In this document: positions 1 through 11,130 of the stretch, piece after piece
How the letters are laid out: the number at the start of each line of letters is the position of its first letter
Position numbering within the stretch: the stretch's first letter is position 1
DNA from: Tuctoria greenei
Taxonomy: Eukaryota > Streptophyta > Magnoliopsida > Poales > Poaceae
DNA: 64,000 nucleotides
NCBI GenBank assembly: GCA_036927565.1
Contig: JAYESD010000002.1
Location: 78,615,735 to 78,679,734, forward strand
Direction: 5' to 3'
The notes under the pieces: model-generated
Told to the model about the DNA's origin: nothing
Seen by the model: the letters and a program-made list of their open reading frames with translations, nothing else
Database searches by the model: none
Position numbers and translations under genes: made by a program

Positions 1-1108
1 TCGGGTTTTGTCTTTGAGCATTGCTTCCTTGACCAATGCCTGACTTAGGACATTGATGTGCAAAGTGTCCAGCTTCTCCAAAAGTATAGCACTTCTTTGC
101 TGCACCAGAATTTGGACGGACTTGATTCTGCACATTGGCACCAGGAAAGTTGGCACGAGATGAAAAAGGCATTGGAGGCCTAGGTTCTTGCATAACAGGG
201 CGCTACTGCACAAACTGAGTTAGGTGCGATGCATAACAAGGGCGTTGTACAGGAGCAGAGGAGCTGTAATATGGCGCATTAGGTGGTGCAAAGCAAGGGC
301 GCACGTTACTTCCTTGTTGCTGTCCTTGATATGGCGCATTCCTCTTGTTGTCTTGCTCCATCTCCTAGACCTTGTTCTCAACCACAATTGCTTTGTTCAC
401 AAGCTTCTGAAAGTTGGCATAATCACAATTGAGCATTTGCACTTGGATCCCATTGTTCAAGCCTCTCATGAACAGGTATTGCTTCCATCTGTCCCGGCTC
501 ACATCCTCAGACGCATACCTTGAGAGTTGAGTGAACTTATTGAGGTATTCACCCACACTCGATCTTCCTTGCCTCAAGTTCTCAAATTCTTGCCTCTTCA
601 AGATCATAACTCCTTCTGGCACATAATGAGAACGGAAACTCTCCTTGAGTTCAGCTCAAATAATCCTCTCTTGATTCTCATGAGCATTGCATAGCGAATC
701 CCACCAATCCGCAGCTACTCCAAAAAGTTGATGAGAAGCAAATAGAACATTCTCCCAGTCGCTGCATTGGACAATAGCTAGCTTTTTCTCCACAAACTTG
801 AGCCAATCATCAGCATCCATAGGGTCAGCGGCTTGAGCAAAGGTTAACGGCCTAGTCCTCATAAACTCTCGCAACTGGTTATGAGGAGGTGGAGGTGGCG
901 ATGGAGGCATGTGGGGCTGATTGTTGTTGTTACCAGCCTGCAGCTGTCCCATAGTCTGTATCATGGTCTGCATGAGCTGGTTTTGCGTAGCCAATAGATG
1001 CTCAAGGTTGATAGCTCCCTGGGCAAGTCCTTGTCCATTGTTGTTCTGAGGTGCTCCATTGTTTTCCTCCTCATCATGGGCATCCCTCTGGTTGTGAGTC
1101 CTCACCAT
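1..1108 (-). pseudogene. gag: gag of element A, partial and interrupted
   Basis: Structural polyprotein that would form the nucleoprotein core. The start ATG is at 1106-1108; an upstream ATG in the same frame at 1150 is less likely, because the copies in B, C and H all begin at the equivalent of 1108. The order is an acidic N-terminus, a proline-rich stretch, a retrotransposon gag domain, a basic linker and a zinc knuckle near the window edge. The frame is held throughout but broken by TGA at 656-658 (a Trp codon in relatives) and TAG at 365-367. The knuckle reads CYTFGEAGHF, so its second Cys is lost. This copy cannot make a full Gag. Confidence 0.85.
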
Positions 1109-1360
1109 CTGAAGAAAAGCAAGAGATAAGAATTTATAAAATGTCCCCAACTATATACATCAAGGGATATGAAACTAAACAACTACCTACACTAGCCTGC
1201 GTGGACATGGAAATGCTAAAGCATCCAAAAATTCTATATTAAGCACACAAGCAAACAATATATAGCAAACAACACACCAACCAAAAACACATCGGTTCCT
1301 GAGTGCTCCTATGTGCTCTAAAGTGTCCATTCTATCTAGGTTGCGTCCTACGGTTAACGT

Positions 1361-1376
1361 GTGGCTCTTATACCAA
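1361..1376 (-). other. Primer binding site of element A
   Basis: On the minus strand, TTGGTATAAGAGCCAC follows the LTR end after two bases. It matches the initiator-Met tRNA 3' end type TGGTATCAGAGC with one change (C to A). It places the start of the internal region and fixes the element's orientation. Confidence 0.8.
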
Positions 1377-1378
1377 TT

Positions 1379-4254
1379 TGTGACACTCAGTTCCGAAAAT
1401 GAAGCAAGTGAACGCATATGTGTGCCCAGGACGTTCAACACACACACATGAGTTCAATCACAAATGAGTATACATAAAACTACCGCAGAACAAGATTAAC
1501 TAAGTACTTTTATTACACAAATCATATTATCCTCGAATACAAGCAATAATGAATATTAATGACAAGTTCGAACTAATGCAGTGAAAATAAATTAAATAAG
1601 CAAACTAAGAAAACTAAGCAACATAAGCAAATAGGGTATAGCACAGCTCCAACACTCCACAGGAAAAGCTGACGGCAGACACGGCCTAGTACTCTGCATT
1701 ATCATCGATAAACTCCCAACCCTGACCTGCAACTCTTGGTGGGAGAATTGCAAGGGTGAGTACATGTCATACTCAGCAAGTGTGGAAAGTATGACATGTA
1801 GTTGATTCAAATGACGAATATAGTAATGGCTAAGTGCCGAAAAGTACATTAAAACATTTGAAAAGCAATACATTATTTGTAAGTGAAATAAACCCATCAT
1901 AAACCACAAGTAATATCATAGTACCAGTTCATATTCCAATACCATCATCCATATACCAGATTGCTCATTTCCATTAACCATATTCAACATCATAATTTAA
2001 TCCATAACCAGCCGTAACCATATTATCAATCATAACCATTACCAAACCATCCCAAATTCCCAAGTTTCCTTCTAATCATGTGAGGGTCCAGGTTGCTCAT
2101 AATCGGGAGCACATCTATTATGATAGTTTTTAGACACATTGCAGAGGTCGTACCACTTTACCCACGTGTTTGTGATTTCATCACCTTTCGATGACTAGAA
2201 CATCTATTATGCCGTCTCACACTTCCGTCGGTGTGTTGCTAAGAGATCACAAAATAGCCTTTACGAATGAATTACTAGCCTATTTCGACCCCACTGAGGT
2301 TTCACCGGTGGCGATGCCTCCAACTGAGCACATTTTCAACCAAGAGCCCCCTCTTGAGCCATTCGGATCCCAAGTTAGTCCCACCAATCATCAACAAACC
2401 CAATCCGACTACCCCTTCTCTGAGTATCCTTAATGGTCCAAATAGCACTGGCAAAGCCCAAATTAATCAACTAGGCCGCACCCATACTTGGCCTCGTGGT
2501 GGTACTGTAAATACTGGATGGTCGCTCCACAAACTGGTGCTTATATCTAAAGCAAGCGAAACCACCATAACATCCAGCCCATCCACATACTATGCTTGCT
2601 TAGATCACCCATTACCCCATCATATTAACCAGTTCATGTTAGTCATAATCTCATAAATACATAATTAAGTAAAGTGGTACAGTTGTTTTCCATCCCAATT
2701 AATTAAGCAAAGCAAAAAGAGTAAAAATCCCATCTCGACTCTCTACCATGTATTCCAGGTGACAAGGATGGTTAAACAAAGCTAGTAAACTTCCTACCAT
2801 AGGATTTCCCATCAAATTGACACAAGCATGGAGTTTGCAAACAAAACATTTATTTTAGAAACAGGATCAATATGTTCAAGGACACTTGCCTTGCCCTTGG
2901 GATTGGTTCGGGTCAAAGCCTTCAAACTCTTGGTGCTGGAGGTCCTCCGCAATGCTCTCTAGCACAGATCCGTCTAAACCGCACAACAAACATACAAGAC
3001 AAGAATTACAATAAAAAATTGTACATATATTACTCAATATGACATGGCATGCAGGATTAATGCAAATGCTAGGCAAAACTAATTAATAAGTTGCTAATGA
3101 TTTTTATTAATCAATAACAATTGTCATTAAGAATTCTACACGTGTTTGGAGTCGATTCGATGGAATTAATTCAACATAATTTAACTAGGAAAATCGTACT
3201 AGTCCGCTAGGGACCGGACAAGTCTACACTTTACAAAACTGGCGAACTAGGGTTTTCTAGATCGATGTGAATTTGGAGATCTGAGGTTGAATTTACATGA
3301 GAAAAAGAAAATAGAAGGTATACTAGGTGTTTAGGACTCCAATGAATCAAGGGTCTTGGAGGTAACACTTGGATCTTGACGATCTAGGGTTGATGATGAA
3401 CTTGGAGGTGAATTGGCGTTGGAGAACAAAACTTGATGGAGATCTTGATCTCTTTCGTTTTCTCCTCTTCTTCTTCTTGCTATAGATCTCCTTCTCCCTC
3501 ATTGGTGGCGGCTATCCACAAGCTAGGGTTTGGGTGTGGTTGAAAAGTGACAAATAGATGTCAAGCCAAGGGGTGGGGTAGTTTATATAGAGGTGGAGGC
3601 TAGGGTTGGATGGATTTCGAGTTTGAGATGAATAGGGGTCAGTTTAGAGTCCCATATAGGCTCTAAAAGAGTTAGGAACGACATCCCTAGGCTTAACATA
3701 AAACCCAAGAAACAAGTCGTGAAATAAAAGATCAACTCGGAGTCACGATTTATCGAACATGTCCGAAAAGGGCCGAACTAGTCCGAAGTTAGACAGAGAG
3801 ATATCAGACAAGTCCACAATGGACATCGGACAACTCTGAACTTATCCAGAGGGGAACAACAGAAAAGTCTGGCCAAAATCAGACAAGTCCAACTTTAGTC
3901 AGAGGGGAAAACGGACAAGTCTGCTGGAATACCGGACAAGTCCGGACAAGTACAGGGACTTAGCAAAATTTCAAGGATTCCTGGAATACTGGACTAGTCC
4001 ACAATGGACCGGACAAGTTCAAAATTGTCCACAGGCAAACACAGACTAGTCTGCAGCAAAACGGACAAGTCCGACGAAGGTCAGAGAGAAATTGGACTAG
4101 TCTGCACCAAAACAAACGAGTCCGCACTTCCCAGAATTATGAAGTGCGGTTTTGCTTCTAATTCATTTTAAACATGTTCCTTTTTATTTTGTTCAATCTT
4201 AAACATTTTTAATGATGGATGCACGGCATGATGCATGAAAATGAGGGTGTTACA
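1379..4254 (-). repeat. 5' LTR of element A (2876 bp)
   Basis: Read on the minus strand it starts TGTAACACCC and ends GAGTGTCACA, giving TG...CA ends. It carries a TATA box at 3582-3591 (minus), a pyrimidine-rich stretch just downstream, and an array of degenerate CGGACTAGTCCG-like sites in U3 (about 3770-4130 plus one pair near 3200). The transcribed half holds a perfect 13-bp inverted repeat at 1761-1773 and 1788-1800. The G run found next to this hairpin in the other LTRs is reduced to GGTGGGAG here. Confidence 0.9.
3582..3591 (-). promoter_or_regulatory. TATA box of LTR A
   Basis: CTATATAAAC on the minus strand, about 665 bp into the LTR. The same box lies at the matching place in LTRs B, C and J, so transcription should start about 30 bp below it, near 3550. 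Confidence 0.65.
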
Positions 4255-6618
4255 ATAACCACGTATCAAATAATAAATAAGTAACAACCACGTCTCAAAT
4301 AATAAATAAGTACCTTATTACAATAGTACAATGATTCTCGAAATTACAAATCTCTAATTGTTACTATTGCAGCAGAAAGATAAACTAAACTAAATAGAGC
4401 GACACCACTCTGCATGCAGTTGACGTAGCACGCGACCTACTCCACATGATCCTCATGGTACTCCCAAACATCAGCTGAAACTGTTGGTGGGGGGGGGGGT
4501 TAATTGCAAGGGTGAGTACATGTCGTACTCAGCAAGTGTGGGAAAGTATGACATGCAACTAAAAATAAAGATGATAATAAATGGCTAATTACATAAAAGT
4601 ACATTCAAATTCACAATTATATAAAAGCAGCCTAAAATGTCTAGGTGAGATTAATTCCCAACATATCACAAGTGAACATCATAATCCATATCCATCATTC
4701 TCAATTACCATCATACCTCATCCAACAATTCAATAACCATCCATATGCCAATTACACTACCTTAGGTGTACAGCCAAGAGATCATAAAATAGCCTTTACA
4801 AAGGGACTACCAGCATATTTAGACTCACTAAGGTTTCGCCAGAGGTGATGTCTCACAACTGGGCACCTAATTAACCATCTAAGCCCCACTCATAGTTGGC
4901 TTTGTGGTGGCACTGAAAATCCTAGGTGGTCGCTCCACGAACTGGTCCTTAGATCTAAGCAAGTAAAACCACCAAACCCTTCCAACTCATTCCACATAAC
5001 CGACTTGCTTAGATCCCTAGGTTCCATGTTGCTAAAGGGTCATTATCACCAATCACGTAACTCATATGTTCAATAGTTCATAATTAAGTCATGTAGTTAT
5101 TCCCAATCCCAATGAAACAAAGCGAAGCAAAACTGGAAAATACCCTTCCTGACTGTCTACATTATATCCCGAGCAACAAGGGTGGAATATACAAGTCTAC
5201 TAAACACCTATCATAGGTTTCCCATTAATTTCACACAAGCATGCAATTTTGCAAACAAAACATTTGAAAACAGGATTAAAATGTTCAAGGACACTTGCCT
5301 AGCTCCGATGGTTAGTTTGGATCAGAAGATTTAAAGTTCTGGTTCTAGATGTCCTTGAAAGCACCCTCTAGAGTGTTACCTTCTATTTCGTGTGACAAAC
5401 ATGCAAAACAAACATTACAATCAATAAATACTCGCATAGTACTCAATATGCCATGACATGCATGAATGACGCAATTATGTAGTAACACATGTTATTAGGT
5501 TGCTATTGTTGCTTAGTATCTAGGTACAATTAAGTGTTACATGTTAGAGCAAGTTTGATTTAGATATGGGACCAAGATTAACGTAGGAAATATAGATCCA
5601 AGGTATTTACCGTGAATTGAAGGGTTCACTAGTCAAGATTAGGTGAAACGCGAGAACTCGACGGCTAGATCAATGAAGATGAAGAATTGACAAAGAAGAA
5701 CATCGAAGTCAAAAAATCGATGAAGAAGATCGCAGCAGCGACGACGATCTTGCTTGATACTCCTTCCTTGTCCTCCTCTTCCCCTTCCTCCTTGTTCTTC
5801 CTTGCGGTGAAGGCTCCTTCCTTCTTGAAGAACGGTGGCACACGATGTGACATGGGCTAAGGATGCTCTATCGTGGGCAAAAGGGTGAAAGGTGGGCGGT
5901 GGGGTGTTTATATAGGAGGATAGGGGTGGGGTTAGGGTAGAATCCAAGTATAAGGCGATGGGGACAGGTAGATGCCTTGATGGGGTCCCATTTGGGCTCT
6001 TCAGGGGTGGGGCGTGACGTTCTTGTGCCCAATTAAGGTAATTACCCAATAACTCGTCGTGGAGGAAAAATAGAATCCGAGTCGGAACCCTACTTACCGG
6101 ACTAGTCTATAGTGAGGCCGGACAAGTCTGATCGGGTACAGAAGGTTCAACAGAGAAGTTTGATGCAACACGTACAAGTCCGTTCAAGATCAGAAAGTCA
6201 ATCGGACTAGTTCGATGTCAAGCCGGACAAGTCCGATGTTTGTCCAGTATCGAATCCAAGCCAAGTTTTTTGGGAGTTTTCGGCAGCGATCGTCGGACTA
6301 GTCCGTATATACAACGGACAAGTCCGGGCGGGAACATAAACAAAACTGGATTAGTCCACAAAATCAATGGACAAGATCAGATAACATAAGAAATAATTTT
6401 CAGACTAATCTGTAGCAATTAGCGGAAAAGTATGGGGGACAATTGTAACTAAATTCGACTAGTCCGGGTTCCTATCCGGACAAGTCCGTACTAAGCCATT
6501 TTTTTAATTGTTGTTTTGGTTCTAATTCATTTTAATCTTGTTCCTTTTTGTGTTGTATCATGTTACACATGTATAAGAATGAATGCAATGCATGATGGAT
6601 GAAAATGAGGGTGTTACA
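4255..6618 (-). repeat. 3' LTR of element B, missing about 115 bp at the left
   Basis: Ends at TGTTACA (6618), immediately followed by the polypurine tract of B. The transcribed half resembles the LTR of element H (the block around 4385-4480), while U3 carries paired CGGACTAGTCCG/CGGACAAGTCCG sites as in A and C, making it a mosaic. An 11-base G run (4489-4499) precedes the conserved hairpin arms at 4517-4529 and 4545-4555. A TATA box is at about 5907-5916 (minus). An imperfect tandem duplication of about 29 bp lies at 4257-4314. Confidence 0.85.
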
Positions 6619-6754
6619 AACCTACCTGCGTTAAAATGAATCTCGCCCTCGAGATTCGACGTGGAAGCAAATAGATAGGGAAATTCCCTCTTGGGATCAT
6701 CTTCTTGCTCCCAAGTTGCTTCAGACTCAGTGTGGTGTTTCCATTGTACTTTGC
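6558..6754 (-). pseudogene. pol: Element B pol carboxyl end: chromodomain half
   Basis: Minus-strand coding for the second half of the integrase-linked chromodomain, which in chromoviruses targets integration to modified histones. Visible are the aromatic residues of WCKVQWKHH and the TW motif, followed by an acidic helix. The first half of the domain is at 17165 onward; element C inserted exactly between them, after the codon pair for Arg-Trp. The frame runs through the polypurine tract into the LTR and stops at about 6558. Confidence 0.8.
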
Positions 6755-6759
6755 ACCAT
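6755..6759. repeat. Target site duplication of element C, left copy
   Basis: ACCAT directly before the TG of the LTR. The same five bases follow the other LTR at 17160-17164. Joining the flanks restores the B chromodomain codons, which proves the insertion order. Confidence 0.9.
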
Positions 6760-8928
6760 TGTGACGCCCGGTTCCAAAAAAGAACCAAGATAACGCATAT
6801 GTGTGCCCGGGATGTTCATCACACATACACGAGTGCATTCACAAAAGAGTATACAGAACAAGATTAATTAACCAAATTTTATTAAACAAACCATATTATT
6901 CTCGAATACAAGCTCTAATGAATATTAATGACAAGTTCGACTAATGCAGCGGAAATACTCTAATTAAGCAAACTAAACAGCTAGGCAGCGTAAGCAATAG
7001 GGTATAGCGCAGCTCCAATCAACACCACAGGCAAGCTGACAGTAGACACAGCCTAGAACCCCGCATTATCACCATTAAACTCCCAATCCTGACCTGCAAC
7101 TGGTTGGGGGGGGGGATTGCAAGAGTGAGTACATGTCATGCTCAGTAAGTGTGGAAAGTATGACATGTGGCTGATTCAAATGACGACAATAATAATGGCA
7201 AAGTGTTGAAAAGTACATTAAAACATTTGAAAAACAATATATTATATTTATATGAATAAAACCCATCATAAGCCATAAGTAATATCAAATTACCAGTCCA
7301 TATTCCATATCCATCATCATATACCCATTTCCATATTCAATACCAGAGTTCAATTTATAACCATCCATAACCATTACCAAACCATAACCATCCTAAATAC
7401 CATCCCAATACTAAGTTCCCTCTAATGATGGAAGCTGTCCAGGTGCTCATAACCGGGAGCACGACTATCATGATAGTTTTAACACTCTGCAGAGTTTGTA
7501 CAACTTTACCCACGTGTTTGTGATTTCATCACCCGTCGGCGACTAAAGAACCTCCCTTATGCCAATTACACTTCCTTTGGTGTATGGCCAGGAGATCAAA
7601 AAATAGCCTTTACACAGGGATTACTATCCTATTATAGACCCCACTGAGGTTTCACCGGTGGCGATGTCTCGTACAGAGCACATCTTCAACCAAGGGCCCC
7701 CTCTTGAGCCATTCGGATCCCAGGGTAGTCCCACCAATCATCAAAAAACCCAATCCGACTACCCCTTCCCCGAGCATCCACAATGGTCCAAAGAGCACTA
7801 GCAAAGCCCTAATTAATCAGCTACGCCGCACCATACTTGGCCTCGTGATGGCACTGTAGTCCTGGCTTATTCTCGCATGAAGCGGTCCTTAGATCTAAAG
7901 CAAGCAAACCACCATAACATCCAACCGATCCACATACCATGCTTGCTTAGATCACCCATTACCATATCATATTTAACCAGTTCATGTTAACAATAATCTC
8001 ATCCATGCAGAATTAAATTGAGTGGTATAGTTGTTTCCCATCCCAGTTGATTAAGCGAAGCAAAAGGTAAAAAGCCTTCCTGACTCTCTACCATATATTC
8101 CAGGTGACAGGGGTGGTCAACAAAACTAGTAAACTTCCTACCTTAGGATTCCCATCAAAATTGACACAAGCATGCAGTTTTTCAAACAAAACATTTATTT
8201 TAAAACAGGATCAATATGCTTCAAGGACACTTGCCTTGCTCTAGCGGTTGATTAGGGTCAAAGCCTTCAAACTCTTGATGCTGAAGATCCTCCGCGGCAC
8301 TCTCTAGCGCAAATCCGTCTAATCCGCATAATAAGCATACAAGACGAGAACACAATCAAATAGTGCACATATATTACCCAATATGACATGCATGATTGAT
8401 GCAAATGTAAGGTGGAATTTGTCAATAGATTGCTTTTAATGATCAATAACAAGTTCTAATAGCTTTTAACAAGTTTATACAGGTTTGGATGTGATTAGGT
8501 CAAATTTTAGAATTAATTCAACACAATTTAACAAGAAAGATCGGACTAGTCCGCTAGGGACCGGACAAGTCCGCACTCTGCGAGATCAGCAGATTAGGGT
8601 TTTCTAGATCGACGTAAATTTGGAGATTAGGGGTTGAATTCACGTAAGGAAAAGGGAATATAAGGTATACCAAGTGTTTAGAACCCCGATGAATCAAGAC
8701 ACATGGAGGTAGCATTTGGATCTTGAGGATCTAGGGTTGGTGATGAACTTGGAGATGAATTGGTGATGAAGAACAAAACTTGGTGAAGATCTTGATCCTC
8801 TTTCGTTTCCTCCTCTTCTTCTTCTTTAATGGGATCTTCTCCTCCCTCCTTGGTGGTGGATCTCCACGAACTAGGGTTTGGGTGGGGTGGAAAAGTGGCA
8901 AATAGATGTCAAACCAAGGGGTGGGGCT

Positions 8929-8940
8929 GTTTATATAGAG
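8929..8940 (-). promoter_or_regulatory. TATA box of LTR C (3' copy)
   Basis: CTCTATATAAAC on the minus strand, about 635 bp inside the LTR start. It separates U3 (8930-9573) from the transcribed part. A matching box lies at 16588-16597 in the 5' copy. Confidence 0.7.
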
Positions 8941-9105
8941 GTGGAGGCTAGGGTTAGACAGATTTCGAGTTTGGGATGAGTAGGGGCCGGTTTAGAGTCC
9001 CACGTGGGCTCTAAAAGAGGTAGGAACGACATCCTTAGGCCCACTTAACGTGAAACCCAAGAAACAATTCGTAAAACAAAAGATCAACTCGGAGTCACGA
9101 AATAT

Positions 9106-9424
9106 CGGACAAGTTCGGAAAGGACCGGACTAGTCCGAAGTCGTCCAGAGAGAAAATCGGACAAGTTTGGCCAAAAATCGGACAAGTCCGACTTTAAACA
9201 GAGAGGAAAACGGACAAGTCCGCTGGAACACCGGACTAGTCCGGAAAAGTCCAGGGACTTAGCAAAATTTCAAGGATTCTTGGAATATCGGACTAGTCCG
9301 CACAAAATCGGACAAGTCCGAAAGTTTCCAGAGCCAAAATTGGACTAGTCCGCAGCAAAAACGGACAAGTCCGTTTTTAGTCAGAGAGAAATCGACTAGT
9401 CCTCCGTAAAATCGGACTAGTCCG
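9106..9424. promoter_or_regulatory. Phased array of 12-bp palindromes in U3 of LTR C
   Basis: Sites of the form CGGAC(T/A)AGTCCG start at 9106, 9126, 9158, 9179, 9211, 9232, 9289, 9309, 9341, 9362, 9393 and 9413. The TAG form is a perfect palindrome and the AAG form has one central mismatch. Spacing alternates 20-21 and 31-32 bp except for one 57-bp gap. The array is 170-490 bp upstream of the TATA box, where enhancers lie, so I read it as a protein-binding array. That role is inference; the factor is unknown. Confidence 0.75.
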
Positions 9425-9521
9425 CACTTTCCTGCATTTTAAGTGTGGTTTTGTTCCAAATCAATTTTAAATGCTCCAAATCAATTTTAAACTCGTTCCT
9501 CTTGTTGTGGGTTAATGTTAA

Positions 9522-10013
9522 TTATGTATATGAATGTATGTAGGGCATGATGCATGAAAATGAGGGTGTTACAAACCTACCCCCCTTAAAATGAATCTCG
9601 CCCTCAAGATTCGACGCGGAAGAGAAGAGATAGGGAAATTCCTTCTTGAGATCATCCTCCAATTCCCACGTCGCTTCTTTTTCTGTGTGGTGCTTCCATT
9701 GAACTTTACACCATCTTATAACCTTGTTCCATGTGACCCTCTCCTTAGTTTCCAAGATTTTGACCGGTTGTTCGGCATAAGTCATATATTCCTCTAGTTC
9801 CAATTCTTCCATTGGCACTTGTTCTTCCGGTACTCTCAAACACTTCTTGAGCTGGGAAACATGAAAGACATCATGGATATCCGAAAGATGAGCTGGCATC
9901 TCCAACTTATACTCTACTTCTCCTCTTTTGTCCAAAATCTTGAATGGTCCAATATAGCGAGGTGCGAGCTTGCCCCTTATGTTAAACCTCTTATGACCTC
10001 TCATTGGTGACAC
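9522..10013 (-). pseudogene. pol: Element C pol: integrase carboxyl part and chromodomain
   Basis: A 163-codon open stretch. The first half holds the GPF(K/T)IL-type integrase C-terminal motif (GPFKILDKRGE), then the linker VFHVSQLKKCLR, then the chromodomain with WCKVQWKHHTE and TW. The stop lies inside the 3' LTR: the frame uses the polypurine tract and the first 52 bp of U3 as its last codons. The upstream join to the integrase core at 10115 is broken by frameshift. Confidence 0.88.
9574..9590 (-). other. Polypurine tract of element C
   Basis: On the minus strand AAGGGGGGTAGGTT abuts the TGTAACACCC start of the 3' LTR. It primes second-strand synthesis in LTR elements. Here it is also coding: the pol frame reads through it. 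Confidence 0.85.
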
Positions 10014-10114
10014 CTTGAGGTAAACAAAATCTCGTATTTCAAAGGCTAATTTCCTTCTCCTATTGTCCGCATAGCCTTTTTGTCTTGATTGGGTAGCCCT
10101 CAGGTTTTCACGAA

Positions 10115-10441
10115 TTATTTGGACTTGCTTTCGGCTTCTTGCAACACATCCGGACCAAATACTTCAGTTTCTCCTGCCTCATTCCATAATAAAGGTGTCA
10201 TACACTTCCTTCCATAAAGCGCCTCATATGGTGACATTTTCAAGCTTGCTTGGTAACTATTGTTGTATGAAAATTCCGCGTATGGCAAGCTTTTGTCCCA
10301 ACTTTTCCCATGCTTTAAAGCGCAAGCTCTTAACATGTCCTCCAAAATCTGATTGGTCCTCTCGGTTTGTCCATCCGTTTGAGGATGATATGCTGAACTA
10401 AAATTCAACCCCGTTCCCAAAGCTTCATGCAATTTTTGCAA
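10115..10441 (-). pseudogene. pol: Element C pol: integrase catalytic core, second half
   Basis: Contains TDGQTERTNQ, which carries the catalytic Glu of the DDE triad, and the downstream block up to the LYGRKC motif typical of Ty3 integrases. The second Asp block (SDRGSQF type) belongs to the degraded stretch 10442-10518 between this piece and the next, where the frame is lost. Confidence 0.88.
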
Positions 10442-10518
10442 AACCTGGAAGTGAATTGAGAACCTCTATCCGAGACTATCTTCTTAGGGACTCCATGTCG
10501 ACACACAATATGCTCCAT

Positions 10519-11094
10519 CTATATTTCGGCCAATCGTGCAGCTGTATATTTGGTCTTCACAGGGACAAAATGAGCTGACTTGGTTAAGCGATCCACAATT
10601 ACCCAAATTGAGTCATACCCGGACTGAGTACGTGGTAACCCAACTATGAAGTCCATACCAATCTCTTCCCGCTTCCATTCCGGAATCTTCAATGGTTGCA
10701 ATAATCCAGCTGGCCTTTGATGTTCCGCCTTGACTCTTTGACACACATCACACAATGCCACATATTCAGCTATTTCCTTCTTCATGCTATCCCACCAATA
10801 GCAACTCTTCAAGTCTTTGTACATCTTTGCACAACCAGGGTGAATTGAATAAGGTGAGTCATGTGCCTCTTTTAATACCGTCTCCCGAATATGCTTCACA
10901 TTAGGCACAACGATTCTCTTTCCGAGCCATAAGGTACCATGTTCGTCTTCATCAAATCTGAATTCTCTCCCTTCTTCGGTCCTTTCCTTGATTTCCTTGA
11001 TCTCTTCATTCGCGGTTTGTGCATCTCGAATTTCTTGCTCCAAGGTTGGGTTTAACTCCACCATCTCCATCTCATTTACAAATCCGAGGTTCAA
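10519..11094 (-). pseudogene. pol: Element C pol: integrase zinc domain and first catalytic Asp
   Basis: Shows the HHCC zinc-binding region (H near SIHPGC, then ALCDVCQ) and the MDFIVGLPRTQ block with the first catalytic Asp. The amino end is the RNase H to integrase linker. Same strand and order as the neighbours; broken from them by stops and shifts. Confidence 0.88.
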
Positions 11095-11130
11095 CCTCTC
11101 AAACTCCTTACATAACTCGGATGGTAACTC

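Larger units (their letters stand above)
1..4254 (-). mobile_element. Element A: Tekay-type Ty3 retrotransposon, 5' part only
   Basis: An LTR retrotransposon on the minus strand. The window shows its 5' LTR, primer binding site and the first two thirds of gag; the rest lies left of base 1. It sits inside the 3' LTR of element B: the bases directly after its LTR match the interior of the same LTR type, and about 115 bp of B's LTR must lie beyond A, outside the window. The gag resembles those of the chromodomain elements C and H, so I assign it to the Tekay/Del chromovirus lineage by similarity. A's own pol is not visible. Confidence 0.85.
6760..9573 (-). repeat. 3' LTR of element C (2814 bp)
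   Basis: TGTGACGCCC at the left and GTGTTACA at the right (plus strand). It contains a 10-base G run (7106-7115), the conserved hairpin from about 7130 to 7171, a TATA box at 8929-8940 (minus) and the palindrome array at 9106-9424 plus one pair at 8542-8573. Confidence 0.92.

Noticed and set aside
1592..1909. Minus-strand frame of 105 codons in LTR A (and similar ones in LTRs C and F)
   Set aside because: It lies in the transcribed, non-coding part of the LTR, its frame is not kept in sister LTRs because of the G run, and no motif is seen.
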